Assembly (NCBI GenBank): GCA_024281135.1
Contig: JAMXLG010000249.1
Span: 1-8,622, forward strand
Direction: 5' to 3'
Length of the DNA: 8,622 nt
DNA from: Vulcanimicrobiia bacterium
GTDB taxonomy: Bacteria; Eremiobacterota; Eremiobacteria; Baltobacterales; Baltobacteraceae
In this document: one piece after another, positions 1 to 6,929 of the stretch
Layout of the letters: the number at the start of each line of letters is the position of its first letter
Position numbering within the stretch: the first letter of the stretch is position 1
Program-made: the position numbers and the translations under genes
Notes under the pieces: model-generated
What the model was told of the DNA's origin: nothing
Database searches by the model: none
The model's input: the letters and a program-made list of their open reading frames with translations, nothing else

Positions 1-2
1 CG

Positions 3-1133
3 CTTCGAATGCGTCGCGAAGAGGCCATCTCGTCACAGTTGCAGCGCGCGCTCTTGCCGCAACAACTTCCCGAGGTTCCCGGCATCCGCATCGATGCGTC
101 GTATCGTCCGGCCGCAACGGGCGTTGACATCGGCGGTGACTGGTACGACGTGTTCGAACTCGGCGACGACACCATCGGGATCAGCATGGGCGACGTCACG
201 GGCCACGGGCTTCTCGCCGCATCAACGATGGCGACGGTCCGGCAATCGATTCAAACCGCTGCGCGCTACACGCAAGATGCAGCAGCCGTTTTCGAACTCG
301 TCAACCGCAATATCGTCGATCAAAGCAGCGGTGTGGTGTCGGCCTTCTTCGGCATCCTCAACACGCGCAGCGGGCACATGCAGTATGCCGTCGCCGGTCA
401 TCCGCCGCCGATCACGGTTCGCGCCTCCGGAACGATCGGTATGCTCGCCGGTTCAGGTCTACTGCTCGGCGTCGAGCGTAGCGCGCGCTACGAGCACTTC
501 GAGACGAACCTCGAATCCGGCGCCGCACTTGTCTTATACACCGATGGATTGATCGAAACGTATCGCGGCGATTTTTCACGCGGCGTTTCGTTGTTGATCG
601 ACGCCATCAACGCCGAGTATTACAACACCTCCGAAAACATCGCGCTTGCCATTCAAAATCGCGTCTTCGCGCAGATCGAACCGCACGACGACTCCGCGAT
701 TCTCTTCATCGGCGTGACCGAACTCGGTGTACGCGGCGCCAGCCGCGCGCGCACATGGGAAATCGATGCCACCGCCGTATCGGAAGCCCGCCGCGTCAAA
801 CGCGCGTTCCTTTGGCACCTAGGTCAATATGCCAACGGAGAATCCGATCTCATGTCCGTCGAACTGATTCTCGGCGAATTGCTCGGAAACGTCGCGCGTC
901 ACACCGAAGGACACGCGACGGTAACGCTCGAGCTTGAGCGAGATCGTGCGATGCTTCACGTGAACGATCGCGGCGCGCCGATTCCGGAACTCCATCTTCC
1001 CGAGGATCAATTCGCGGAAGGTGGACGTGGCTTGTTCCTCGTCAATTCGCTGGCGCGCAACTTACGCATCGAATGGCACAACGGGGGCAATCACATTTGC
1101 GCCGAACTACCAGTCACGCTCGGAAATAACTAA
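3..1133 (+). CDS. SpoIIE-type PP2C serine phosphatase fused to RsbW-like ATPase domain (5' end cut by window)
   Basis: This gene likely dephosphorylates a Ser/Thr-phosphorylated STAS-type anti-sigma antagonist in the cytoplasm, and its C-terminal GHKL domain may bind or phosphorylate the same partner. Numbering from the ATG at 9, the PP2C/SpoIIE domain spans about residues 8-236. Its metal-binding signatures are GGDWYD (42-47), GDVTGHG (61-67), YTDG (177-180) and HDDSAIL (226-232). The ATPase domain spans about 248-370: the N-box lies in ELILGELLGN (285-294), with DRG (320-322) and GGRGLFLV (338-345) for the nucleotide lid. The reading frame stays open to the left edge (Leu-Arg precede the ATG), and the domain begins almost at that ATG. 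The true start and any PAS or GAF sensor are therefore probably outside the window. It ends 5 bp from the convergent lipoprotein gene. Family assignment is firm; the partner is unknown. Confidence 0.93.
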   Translation, partial: LRMRREEAISSQLQRALLPQQLPEVPGIRIDASYRPAATGVDIGGDWYDVFELGDDTIGISMGDVTGHGLLAASTMATVRQSIQTAARYTQDAAAVFELVNRNIVDQSSGVVSAFFGILNTRSGHMQYAVAGHPPPITVRASGTIGMLAGSGLLLGVERSARYEHFETNLESGAALVLYTDGLIETYRGDFSRGVSLLIDAINAEYYNTSENIALAIQNRVFAQIEPHDDSAILFIGVTELGVRGASRARTWEIDATAVSEARRVKRAFLWHLGQYANGESDLMSVELILGELLGNVARHTEGHATVTLELERDRAMLHVNDRGAPIPELHLPEDQFAEGGRGLFLVNSLARNLRIEWHNGGNHICAELPVTLGNN

Positions 1134-1138
1134 CGCAC

Positions 1139-2221
1139 CTACGGATTCACGATGGCATTCGGCACGATGAGCGCCGGAAGGTCACTGTCACCAATGAACG
1201 CTAGTATCTCGCCCTTATTGTTTACCGTATAGGGGAGAATTCTTAGGTTGCCCGGCACGAGATCTTGTAGCGGCCGATTGTAACCGCTGGTTGGAGATGT
1301 ACGCGTCCAGAGGAACCCGGAACACTGTCCAGTTAGGTTACAGCTCCAGCCCACGACTTGGTCATTGTCGTTGACTGAACTCACAGACGTGTATTCGCCG
1401 GAGCGAAGCGGCGGAATCGCAATCGGCTTGCTTGTACCGATGAAAAGATAGCCTTTGGAGTTCGGCCACTGTCCGACGTTGATCGTCACGTCATTCTTAT
1501 CGTTCACGTCGTTTGGGTCGACGATTCGCTGCCCGATCATGTGATCAATGGATACGGTCGGTCCATCGTGCTCGAAAATGTAAGCGTGGTCTAATTCCGT
1601 CGGCCCACCCCCAGTTATAGAGCTCGCGATGACCGTTCCCGACGCGTTGATTCCCAATCCGCGGTTCGTAGCAGTCACCGGCAACGAGGAAACAAGTCGA
1701 TAGTTGCCGTCCGGGGACCATAGTGCTATTTCCGGGCATCTAGGACCGCACGTAAATTTCGTTCCCTCGACGTACCCACTGTCATTGATCTGACCCGGAA
1801 TGTCTTCCGGTACGCCCTTGAGCACAGTTTCGCTTCGGGTCACGTAATTGTAGATCCCGATCACGTTGTCACGCTCTTTAATCGAGACTTGGTCGCGAGC
1901 ATTCTCGCCGTAGACGTAATAGGTACTCTGCGGAAGCATCGTTCGGTGGCCATGCGCCCACACGTACCACACGTCGGTCCGTCGTAATCCGCAAGTCTCC
2001 AAAACGGCCACAACGGCATCACTCTTGGCTAAGTACATGCTGCCGGGATTACAGCCGGTATCGACGGGGAGGTACACTATGTGGTAAGGGAACGCCGAAC
2101 TGTTGGCTGCATTCTGCGCCATCGGGATATCCGCGCCTGCAGCCGCTGAGCGTGCACCTCCACCCGAACATGAAGAAAGACTCGCGATCAACACAACGAG
2201 CAAAGCCGCGCGCGATTTCAT
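1139..2221 (-). CDS. Predicted lipoprotein with HAF-type extracellular beta repeats
   Basis: A 360-residue exported protein of unknown function. The N-terminus has Lys-Arg, a hydrophobic core and the lipobox L15-S-S-C18, followed by a Gly/Ala/Ser-rich linker, so it is probably lipid-anchored on the outer side of a membrane. The body contains repeated 'I/V-N-x-x-G/D-x-V' units beginning near residues 145, 191, 239, 283 and 333, spaced 44-50 residues apart, as in the HAF family of probable extracellular beta-propeller-like repeats. Six cysteines follow the lipobox (57, 77, 158, 162, 294, 300). Two pairs, CGPRC and CNLTGQC, occupy equivalent places in two repeats, each just before a strand ending in Trp, and may form disulfides. 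The start at 2221 is supported by a GAGGAGG ribosome site. No catalytic motif is visible. Base composition is lower in GC than the flanking genes. Confidence 0.82.
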   Translation of the reverse strand: MKSRAALLVVLIASLSSCSGGGARSAAAGADIPMAQNAANSSAFPYHIVYLPVDTGCNPGSMYLAKSDAVVAVLETCGLRRTDVWYVWAHGHRTMLPQSTYYVYGENARDQVSIKERDNVIGIYNYVTRSETVLKGVPEDIPGQINDSGYVEGTKFTCGPRCPEIALWSPDGNYRLVSSLPVTATNRGLGINASGTVIASSITGGGPTELDHAYIFEHDGPTVSIDHMIGQRIVDPNDVNDKNDVTINVGQWPNSKGYLFIGTSKPIAIPPLRSGEYTSVSSVNDNDQVVGWSCNLTGQCSGFLWTRTSPTSGYNRPLQDLVPGNLRILPYTVNNKGEILAFIGDSDLPALIVPNAIVNP

Positions 2222-2232
2222 ATGGTGAAACG

Positions 2233-2239
2233 CCTCCTC
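2233..2239 (-). promoter_or_regulatory. Strong Shine-Dalgarno of the lipoprotein gene
   Basis: Read on the minus strand this is GAGGAGG, about 11 bases before the ATG at 2221. It is the most consensus-like ribosome site in the window and fixes the lipoprotein start. The spacing is slightly long. Confidence 0.65.
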
Positions 2240-2274
2240 GCAAGGAAATCGTAAGGAAGTCGTTCATCGCAGTG

Positions 2275-2293
2275 ATAGGTGCGTTGGACCTAT
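2275..2293. repeat. Inverted repeat ATAGGT-N7-ACCTAT, possible operator
   Basis: A perfect 6-bp dyad with a 7-base spacer lies 54-72 bp upstream of the lipoprotein start, in the gap between it and the PAS-GAF phosphatase gene. Its position suits an operator or transcript-end element. It lacks a T-run and is too weak to be a terminator. The role is inferred from symmetry and position only. Confidence 0.4.
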
Positions 2294-2297
2294 AGTT

Positions 2298-2316
2298 GCG
2301 TCGAGAACTCCGACGC
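2298..2316. repeat. Inverted repeat GCGTCG-N7-CGACGC
   Basis: A second perfect 6-bp dyad, again with a 7-base spacer, sits 4 bp from the first. As RNA it would make a GC-rich stem after the phosphatase stop codon at 2361, but no U-tract follows on the minus strand. It could be a protein-binding site or a weak transcription-end hairpin. Confidence 0.4.
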
Positions 2317-2360
2317 GTGCGCACGGCCTACGAAATGAACGTGTAAGTCGTTGTGCGTAC

Positions 2361-4316
2361 TTATACGAGCACGCCGCTCATCCGAGCGGGCACATCCAGC
2401 TCGACACGCGTCTCGTTCACGCCGCCGAAGAGTCGCGTTACGGTGAATGCGCGTGCAAGTAGGCCAACGAGAAACAAGCCGCGGCCGCCTTCACTGTACA
2501 CATCGAGAGGTACCGCAAGCCCGAGATCGTACGCCGGTCCACGATCGAGCATCGAGATGATCGGAAATTCGCCGGCCCACGAGACGTGAATTTCGATCGG
2601 GCCGCGAGCGTGACGCGCGGCGTTTCCGAGCAATTCACCCAACACTAACTCCGCCGAGTTGTAATCGGCGTTCTTTGCGCCGTACGCGCGCAAGTAGCGG
2701 ACGATAAACACGCGCAAGTCCCGCGCCATGCGCACGTCGCGCGAATCGAACTTGATCTCGAGGATTTCGCTGCGGCGCCGCGTGTGCGCCGGCACATACG
2801 TGAGCGCAAGCAGCGCAACATCGTCGCGTGCGCCGTTCGGCAATAGCGCCTTTTGCAAAAAATGCGCCGGACGGTCGCATGACGAGGGCATCGCCGAAAA
2901 CGCTTCGGCGAGGCGCAGTTCGCCTTGCACCGGATCGTGATCGACTTCCGTGACGCCGTCCGTGTACAACATCAACGTATCGCCCGGCAAGACACGGAAT
3001 GTTATGGAGGAACGGTCTTCGTCTTGCGAGCGCAGTCCGAGAGGCAAGCCGTGACACGGCAAGCGCAGCACGGTGCCGTCGGCTCTCCGTACGAACGGCG
3101 GAGGATGGCCCGCGGTCGCGTAGATGAATTCGCCGCTCGTCGGATCGAGCACGCCCACAATTGCAGTGACGATAGAATCAGGATACCGGCGAGTCAGCGC
3201 AAGCTCTGCGACATCCAACAACTTCACCGGATCGGTCTCATAAAACGAAAGACCGGAAATCGTTTGGCGCACTTTTCCCATCAGCGCTGCCGCGATGACG
3301 CCGCGACCGGTAACGTCGCCTATCGAAACGGCGATGCGTCCGTCCGGAAGTTCAAAGGCGTCGTACCAATCGCCGCCGATCAGCGCCCGGTCGTCACCCG
3401 GCGAGTACACCGCATCGAAATGAACGTCTTCCAAGGACGGCAGTTTGGCGGGCAGCAGCGCTTCTTGAAACACTTTCGATGCCTTCTCGTTGTGTTCGAA
3501 GAGTTGCGCGTTCTGCACGGCGGTCGCGGCGCGCCGCGCTACTTCGTGCAACAACTGCTGATCGTCGGCCGTCAAGCCTTCGCGCTTCCGAGCGATGAGC
3601 GAGCCGACTGCGCGGCCGTGACTCATCATCGGAACGCTAATGTAGTCGTGCTTGCTCCACGAATCGCCGGCATCGGCACCGCGCACGTCGACCACGCGAC
3701 CGTCATCGTCGAGCAGCTCGACGATCAGGTGTGCGGCGAAACGCGGCACCAGCGCGCGTTCGAGTTCCGCAAACACGCTGTCCATGGAAAGCGCATCCCC
3801 TAGCCGTGCACCCAACGCCGTTAGGAACGCTAGACGATCTGCGCTGTGCCGCTCGGCGATGCGCATGGCGGTCACGTCCGTGAAGTTGGCGACGCCGCCT
3901 ACGATCTGCCCCGCCTCATTTCGAACGGGCTGGGCGAATGTCAGTAAGTCGTATGTCCGACCGCCAAGGCGGGCGCACGTGATGACTTCCCCGTTTATCT
4001 TTTCGCCTCGCACGGCGCGGTGAAGCGGGCCTTCCTCTTTAGAGAGTGGACGGCCGTGGGATTCGAGGTCGTACGGTAGATTGTCGGGGCTAAAGATCGA
4101 TGCATCGCTCGGTAGACCAAGCAAGTCGCGCATAGCAATATTGAAGTAGGCTTCTGATATTTCCATATCAAGCGCGACGATCGTCGGTATCGGGAGACTG
4201 TCGACCAACGCGATGATGTCCCGGGGCGAGTGCAAGCCGGCAATGTTCACGACGAGTTGGTCGTACCCGATCTTAACTCGCCTTAAATCCGCATAGCAGT
4301 GGGCCGAAAGATACAT
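2361..4316 (-). CDS. PAS-GAF-PP2C(SpoIIE)-HATPase multidomain serine phosphatase
   Basis: A soluble 651-residue sensor-phosphatase, related to RsbU/RsbP regulators that dephosphorylate STAS anti-sigma antagonists. A PAS domain covers about 38-155, ending in a typical [10 protein letters not shown] strand. A GAF domain covers about 165-273, a short linker helix follows, then PP2C at about 280-508 with GGDWYD (314-319), GDVTGRG (333-339), YTDG (451-454) and RDDVALL (497-503). The HATPase domain spans about 515-646 with [10 protein letters not shown] (556-565), DRG (591-593) and GGRGLFLV (610-617). The N-box segment matches gene 1 at 13 of 17 residues, so the two are paralogues. The open frame continues to an ATG at 4550, but that would overlap the chemoreceptor's membrane segment and adds no recognisable domain. 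I chose the ATG at 4316; a GTG at 4250 (codon 23) is also possible. Neither has a clear ribosome site. Signal ligands are unknown. Confidence 0.92.
   Translation of the reverse strand: MYLSAHCYADLRRVKIGYDQLVVNIAGLHSPRDIIALVDSLPIPTIVALDMEISEAYFNIAMRDLLGLPSDASIFSPDNLPYDLESHGRPLSKEEGPLHRAVRGEKINGEVITCARLGGRTYDLLTFAQPVRNEAGQIVGGVANFTDVTAMRIAERHSADRLAFLTALGARLGDALSMDSVFAELERALVPRFAAHLIVELLDDDGRVVDVRGADAGDSWSKHDYISVPMMSHGRAVGSLIARKREGLTADDQQLLHEVARRAATAVQNAQLFEHNEKASKVFQEALLPAKLPSLEDVHFDAVYSPGDDRALIGGDWYDAFELPDGRIAVSIGDVTGRGVIAAALMGKVRQTISGLSFYETDPVKLLDVAELALTRRYPDSIVTAIVGVLDPTSGEFIYATAGHPPPFVRRADGTVLRLPCHGLPLGLRSQDEDRSSITFRVLPGDTLMLYTDGVTEVDHDPVQGELRLAEAFSAMPSSCDRPAHFLQKALLPNGARDDVALLALTYVPAHTRRRSEILEIKFDSRDVRMARDLRVFIVRYLRAYGAKNADYNSAELVLGELLGNAARHARGPIEIHVSWAGEFPIISMLDRGPAYDLGLAVPLDVYSEGGRGLFLVGLLARAFTVTRLFGGVNETRVELDVPARMSGVLV
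4272..4286. repeat. CTTAA direct repeat in the divergent start region
   Basis: CTTAA occurs at 4272-4276 and 4282-4286, one helical turn apart, in an AT-richer stretch (28 of 60 bases G or C in 4261-4320) just upstream of the chemoreceptor start. It could be a regulator half-site pair. It is short enough to be chance. Confidence 0.2.
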
Positions 4317-4320
4317 TTGT

Positions 4321-6429
4321 ATGGAAGGTCGCCGCACGAGTTTAGAACGCGCGCTCACGATTGCATTTAGCCTCGTGATTGCAGTCATGCTATTAATCAT
4401 CCCCGTGCTGATCTGGGTCATGAGCGGGATCACTGCGCAAGCTGAAGTCCTCGACAAACGCGTCATCGCGGGGCAACTCGCGTACGCAAAAGTAGCCGCG
4501 GACGCGGATACATTGCGCGCAGCGACGCTCCAAGCGGCAACGGCCAGCAATAAGAACGTTGCGCAAGCGCAGCTCGATCAGGCAAAGACGCTGGTCAAGC
4601 AGTTTCCCGACGACGCGCGCTCGATGACCAACATCTTCTGTCCCGTGGATAAAAACGCGAAAGACACCGATCTAACGGCGACGCAGTGCACCAAAGCCAA
4701 AGACGAGATCGCGAAACAGATCGGTCCGCTCGTCGACAAGTTCGGCACGAGCGCAAGCGCGTATGACTTCCAGGCGCTCTCGGCGGTCAGCCTATTGCAG
4801 CAAGGCAAAAACGAAGATGCGCTCGCGCAGATCAACGGACCGTCGAGCGCTGCGTACGAAAAACAGAATAAAGACGGCGACAAGATGCTCAATGCGCTCA
4901 CCTCGCTCGCATCTGACCGCTATAACCGCCTGCTGCAGGCCCGCAATATGGCGTTAATGGTGCTTGTTGCCGGTCTTGCCGGCGCGATCATCATCGCCCT
5001 CATGACCATGGCGTGGCTGCGCACGATCGTTTTGCGCAGCATCGGGCAGTGCGTGGAGATCTTCGAGGCGATGGGCACCGGAGATCTTTCGCAGCGCATC
5101 AGTTGGCACGGCCGCGATTTACTTGGCCGTCTCGGCAATAGCATCGACGATTTCGCCGATCGCATCTCCGGCATGATCGGCCGCATCCAGCGCGCCACCG
5201 TGACGGTGCAACAGGCGTCAAATCAGAGCAATCGCCTCGCGATCGAAGTCGACGACCGCGTCAAAGAAGAATTGGCCGCGCTTTCGCAAGCGCTCAACTA
5301 CTCGAGCGATCTCGCAGAGAACGCCGGCACCGTTGCCGACAACGCGGAAGCGGTCGCGCGCCGCGTCTCCGATATTTCGAGTGCGGTAGCGCAAATGACG
5401 GCGTCGATCCAAGAGATGGATCAGAACCTGCTCAATCTCGCGACCGTCGTCGAACAGGCCGTTGCGAACACGCAAGAGATGTCCGCGTCGATCGTGCAAG
5501 TCGCGGGCAATGCCGACCGCGTGCGTTCGGAATCGAACGTCACCGATCAACAAGTGCGCGAAGGACGCAACGAAGTGCTCGCGCTCTCAAAGGGCATGGG
5601 CTCGATCAGCGACACGGTCAAGGACGTCGTAACCGAAATGCAGAGCCTCGACGGTGCATCGCGCCAAATCGGCGAGATCCTCGGCCTGATCGAAGAAATC
5701 GCTGACCAAACGAACCTGCTCGCGCTCAACGCTGCGATCGAAGCGGCGCGCGCCGGCGAACACGGCCGCGGCTTCGCGGTCGTCGCCGACGAAGTCCGCA
5801 AGCTTGCAGAGAACTCCGCGAGCTCCACCAAGCAGATCGGCCAGCTCGTGGCCGACATCCAGCGCCGGACTTCCGCCGTCTTGGAACGGACCGCCCGCGC
5901 GAACTCGTTAGTCCAAAACAATGCGGAATCGGCTCGTAACGTCACGCAGATGATCGAGACCATCAGCACCCGTGTCACCGAAGTGGCGCAGTTGGTTTCC
6001 GAAATCAGCGTCGCGACGACTGAACAGGCGCGTGCGTCGGAAGAGCTAGCACGTGCAAGTGAACAAATGGGCGCGATGACGCACGAAGCCGCGGCGACGA
6101 TGCGCGAACAAGCCATCACGTCGAACCAGATTTTGGAGAGCGTCTCCGAGATCGAGAACCGCACAGCCCAAGTAGCGCGCGCTTCGACCGAGCAACAGAC
6201 GGCAATTCAGGCGCTTGGTACTCGTATCAAGCAATCGAGCGAACTCGGAACCCAAAACTCGGGCGCGATTGCCAGCATGGCCACCAGCGCCGAGGACGTC
6301 CAATCGGAAGCGACACAGCTAAAGGATATGGCTGGACAGTTCCGTACAGGCCAAAAGACTCTCGGAGATGGTCCAACTGGTCCACGGGGGGCTCTGGAAG
6401 ACCCCGGCGCCCTTGCGCTATCATCGTAA
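4321..6429 (+). CDS. Methyl-accepting chemotaxis protein (transmembrane chemoreceptor)
   Basis: An inner-membrane receptor that would control a CheA kinase through CheW. After a short positive N-terminus, TM1 lies at about 12-36, an extracytoplasmic mostly helical domain at about 38-208, TM2 at about 210-233, HAMP at about 234-288, and a long coiled-coil signalling hairpin at about 290-675. The tip carries the canonical conserved motif (about 456-500, including [23 protein letters not shown] with only short breaks in conservation). A segment fitting the methylation consensus, ATVVEQAVA, lies at 374-382. The ligand domain has two cysteines, Cys107 and Cys123, that could pair. There is no C-terminal CheR-docking pentapeptide; the tail is Gly/Pro-rich. 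An in-frame stop at 4294 and no other start before 4321 fix the N-terminus, though no strong ribosome site is visible. No che genes are nearby, so it is an orphan receptor here; its ligand is unknown. Confidence 0.95.
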   Translation: MEGRRTSLERALTIAFSLVIAVMLLIIPVLIWVMSGITAQAEVLDKRVIAGQLAYAKVAADADTLRAATLQAATASNKNVAQAQLDQAKTLVKQFPDDARSMTNIFCPVDKNAKDTDLTATQCTKAKDEIAKQIGPLVDKFGTSASAYDFQALSAVSLLQQGKNEDALAQINGPSSAAYEKQNKDGDKMLNALTSLASDRYNRLLQARNMALMVLVAGLAGAIIIALMTMAWLRTIVLRSIGQCVEIFEAMGTGDLSQRISWHGRDLLGRLGNSIDDFADRISGMIGRIQRATVTVQQASNQSNRLAIEVDDRVKEELAALSQALNYSSDLAENAGTVADNAEAVARRVSDISSAVAQMTASIQEMDQNLLNLATVVEQAVANTQEMSASIVQVAGNADRVRSESNVTDQQVREGRNEVLALSKGMGSISDTVKDVVTEMQSLDGASRQIGEILGLIEEIADQTNLLALNAAIEAARAGEHGRGFAVVADEVRKLAENSASSTKQIGQLVADIQRRTSAVLERTARANSLVQNNAESARNVTQMIETISTRVTEVAQLVSEISVATTEQARASEELARASEQMGAMTHEAAATMREQAITSNQILESVSEIENRTAQVARASTEQQTAIQALGTRIKQSSELGTQNSGAIASMATSAEDVQSEATQLKDMAGQFRTGQKTLGDGPTGPRGALEDPGALALSS

Positions 6430-6439
6430 AAATTGATAG
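6418..6439 (+). repeat. Inverted repeat CTATCA-N10-TGATAG spanning the chemoreceptor stop codon
   Basis: Perfect 6-bp arms (6418-6423 and 6434-6439) put the TAA stop in the loop. The stem is AT-rich and weak, and it is not followed directly by a T-run, so it is unlikely to be an efficient terminator. It lies just upstream of the tandem repeat before the secreted-protein gene and may be part of that gene's control region. Confidence 0.35.
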
Positions 6440-6449
6440 AAATTTGAGA

Positions 6450-6469
6450 CTTTAGTAGCCTTTAGTAGT
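6450..6469 (+). repeat. Tandem 10-bp repeat CTTTAGTAGC / CTTTAGTAGT
   Basis: Two copies, 9 of 10 bases identical, are bracketed by GAGAC on both sides (6446-6450 and 6471-6475). A 10-bp period places both copies on the same DNA face, as with direct-repeat operators of response regulators. The repeat ends at the ribosome site of the secreted-protein gene, so it could act on transcription or translation. The function is inferred. Confidence 0.4.
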
Positions 6470-6473
6470 GGAG
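6470..6473 (+). promoter_or_regulatory. Ribosome binding site deciding the GTG start at 6480
   Basis: GGAG lies six bases before the GTG at 6480. An in-frame GTG at 6468 overlaps this site and would have no ribosome site of its own, so 6480 is preferred. It also gives a cleaner signal peptide beginning Met-Gln-Lys. Confidence 0.6.
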
Positions 6474-6479
6474 ACTCCC

Positions 6480-6770
6480 GTGCAGAAGATATTCTCGGCC
6501 CTCGCACTCATCGCCGCAATCGCGGCACCGTCCGCGGTCCTTGCCGCGACGATCGATGCATCCTTGATTCCGGACGGCACCTACACCGTCAAGGTCAACA
6601 AAGTCGTAGACAACAAGCACATCGACGTGTCGATGGACAACGGCTCCGAAGCGACGCTCTCCACCGGGCGTCAGTCCGTCGACTTCGGCAAGATCAAAGC
6701 CGGCGATCAAGTGAAGCTCTCGTTGATCAAAGGCCAAGTAATGGTCTACCTCGACCTCACTAACCACTAG
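6480..6770 (+). CDS. Small secreted/periplasmic protein, unknown function
   Basis: A 96-residue protein from a GTG start. Residues 1-22 form a classical signal peptide: Lys3, an Ala/Leu/Ile-rich core, and an AVLA-A cleavage site after about residue 22. The mature part, about 74 residues, is rich in alternating hydrophobic residues and Gly/Asp turns (GTYTVKV, KHIDVSM, AGDQVKLSLIKGQVMVYLDL). This predicts a small all-beta barrel, perhaps OB-fold-like as in DUF5666-type periplasmic proteins; that comparison is by eye only. It has no cysteine, metal motif or lipobox. It follows the chemoreceptor by 50 bp on the same strand, so co-transcription is possible and a link to the receptor's outer domain is conceivable. 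It is followed by a strong hairpin that probably ends the transcript. An in-frame GTG at 6468 would add four residues. Confidence 0.75.
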   Translation: MQKIFSALALIAAIAAPSAVLAATIDASLIPDGTYTVKVNKVVDNKHIDVSMDNGSEATLSTGRQSVDFGKIKAGDQVKLSLIKGQVMVYLDLTNH

Positions 6771-6796
6771 CTCTAAGACGCGCAAGCTACTAACCG

Positions 6797-6844
6797 AACG
6801 GTCGTCAAACTGGCGACCGTTGATCTTGATGCTCATCAGCTTTT
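6797..6844 (+). terminator. Probable transcription terminator after the secreted-protein gene
   Basis: AACGGTCGTC (6797-6806) pairs with GGCGACCGTT (6812-6821) over ten base pairs with one G-T wobble and a 5-base loop AAACT. The T-tract directly after it is poor (TGATCTTGAT). A second short dyad, TGATG-CT-CATCA (6827-6838), precedes TTTT at 6841-6844. The place, 26 bases after the stop codon, fits a terminator for the chemoreceptor/secreted-protein unit, though a processing or stability hairpin is an alternative. Confidence 0.5.
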
Positions 6845-6908
6845 CACGACTTTCGTAAAGAGCACGTGATACTTAAACGCAAGCTTATGAAAAGCAAAGG
6901 ACAGAGTG

Positions 6909-6914
6909 TATTCT
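6909..6914 (+). promoter_or_regulatory. Candidate -10 element before the PAS protein
   Basis: TATTCT lies 15 bases before the ATG at 6930. If used, transcription would start near 6921 and leave a leader of roughly nine bases, which fits the lack of any Shine-Dalgarno there. The corresponding -35 (TTATGA at 6885-6890) is weak. This is tentative. Confidence 0.25.
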
Positions 6915-6929
6915 TAGCGCAGTCCTTAC

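Noticed and set aside
2316..2325. Palindrome CGTGCGCACG
   Set aside because: A 10-bp GC palindrome is common by chance at this base composition, and it overlaps the second dyad.
2925..3803. Long plus-strand open frame (292 codons) opposite the phosphatase
   Set aside because: It is antisense to well-conserved GAF and PP2C motifs; the translation is Arg/His-rich with no domain pattern, as expected of a shadow frame in GC-rich DNA.
4317..4550. N-terminal extension of the PAS-GAF phosphatase to the ATG at 4550
   Set aside because: The extra 78 residues overlap the chemoreceptor's signal-anchor coding region on the other strand, have a composition typical of antisense translation, and add no domain.
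5547..6164. Minus-strand open frame (205 codons) opposite the chemoreceptor hairpin
   Set aside because: It is Ser/Ala/Arg-rich and mirrors the periodic coiled-coil codons of the conserved MCP domain; no ribosome site or domain.
6385..6406. CGGGG/CCCCG hairpin in the 3' end of the chemoreceptor gene as a terminator
   Set aside because: It lies inside the coding sequence with a 12-base loop and no following T-run.
6462..6836. Minus-strand open frame covering the secreted-protein gene and its hairpin
   Set aside because: The plus-strand gene has a signal peptide and a ribosome site; the reverse frame has neither and would start past the terminator hairpin.
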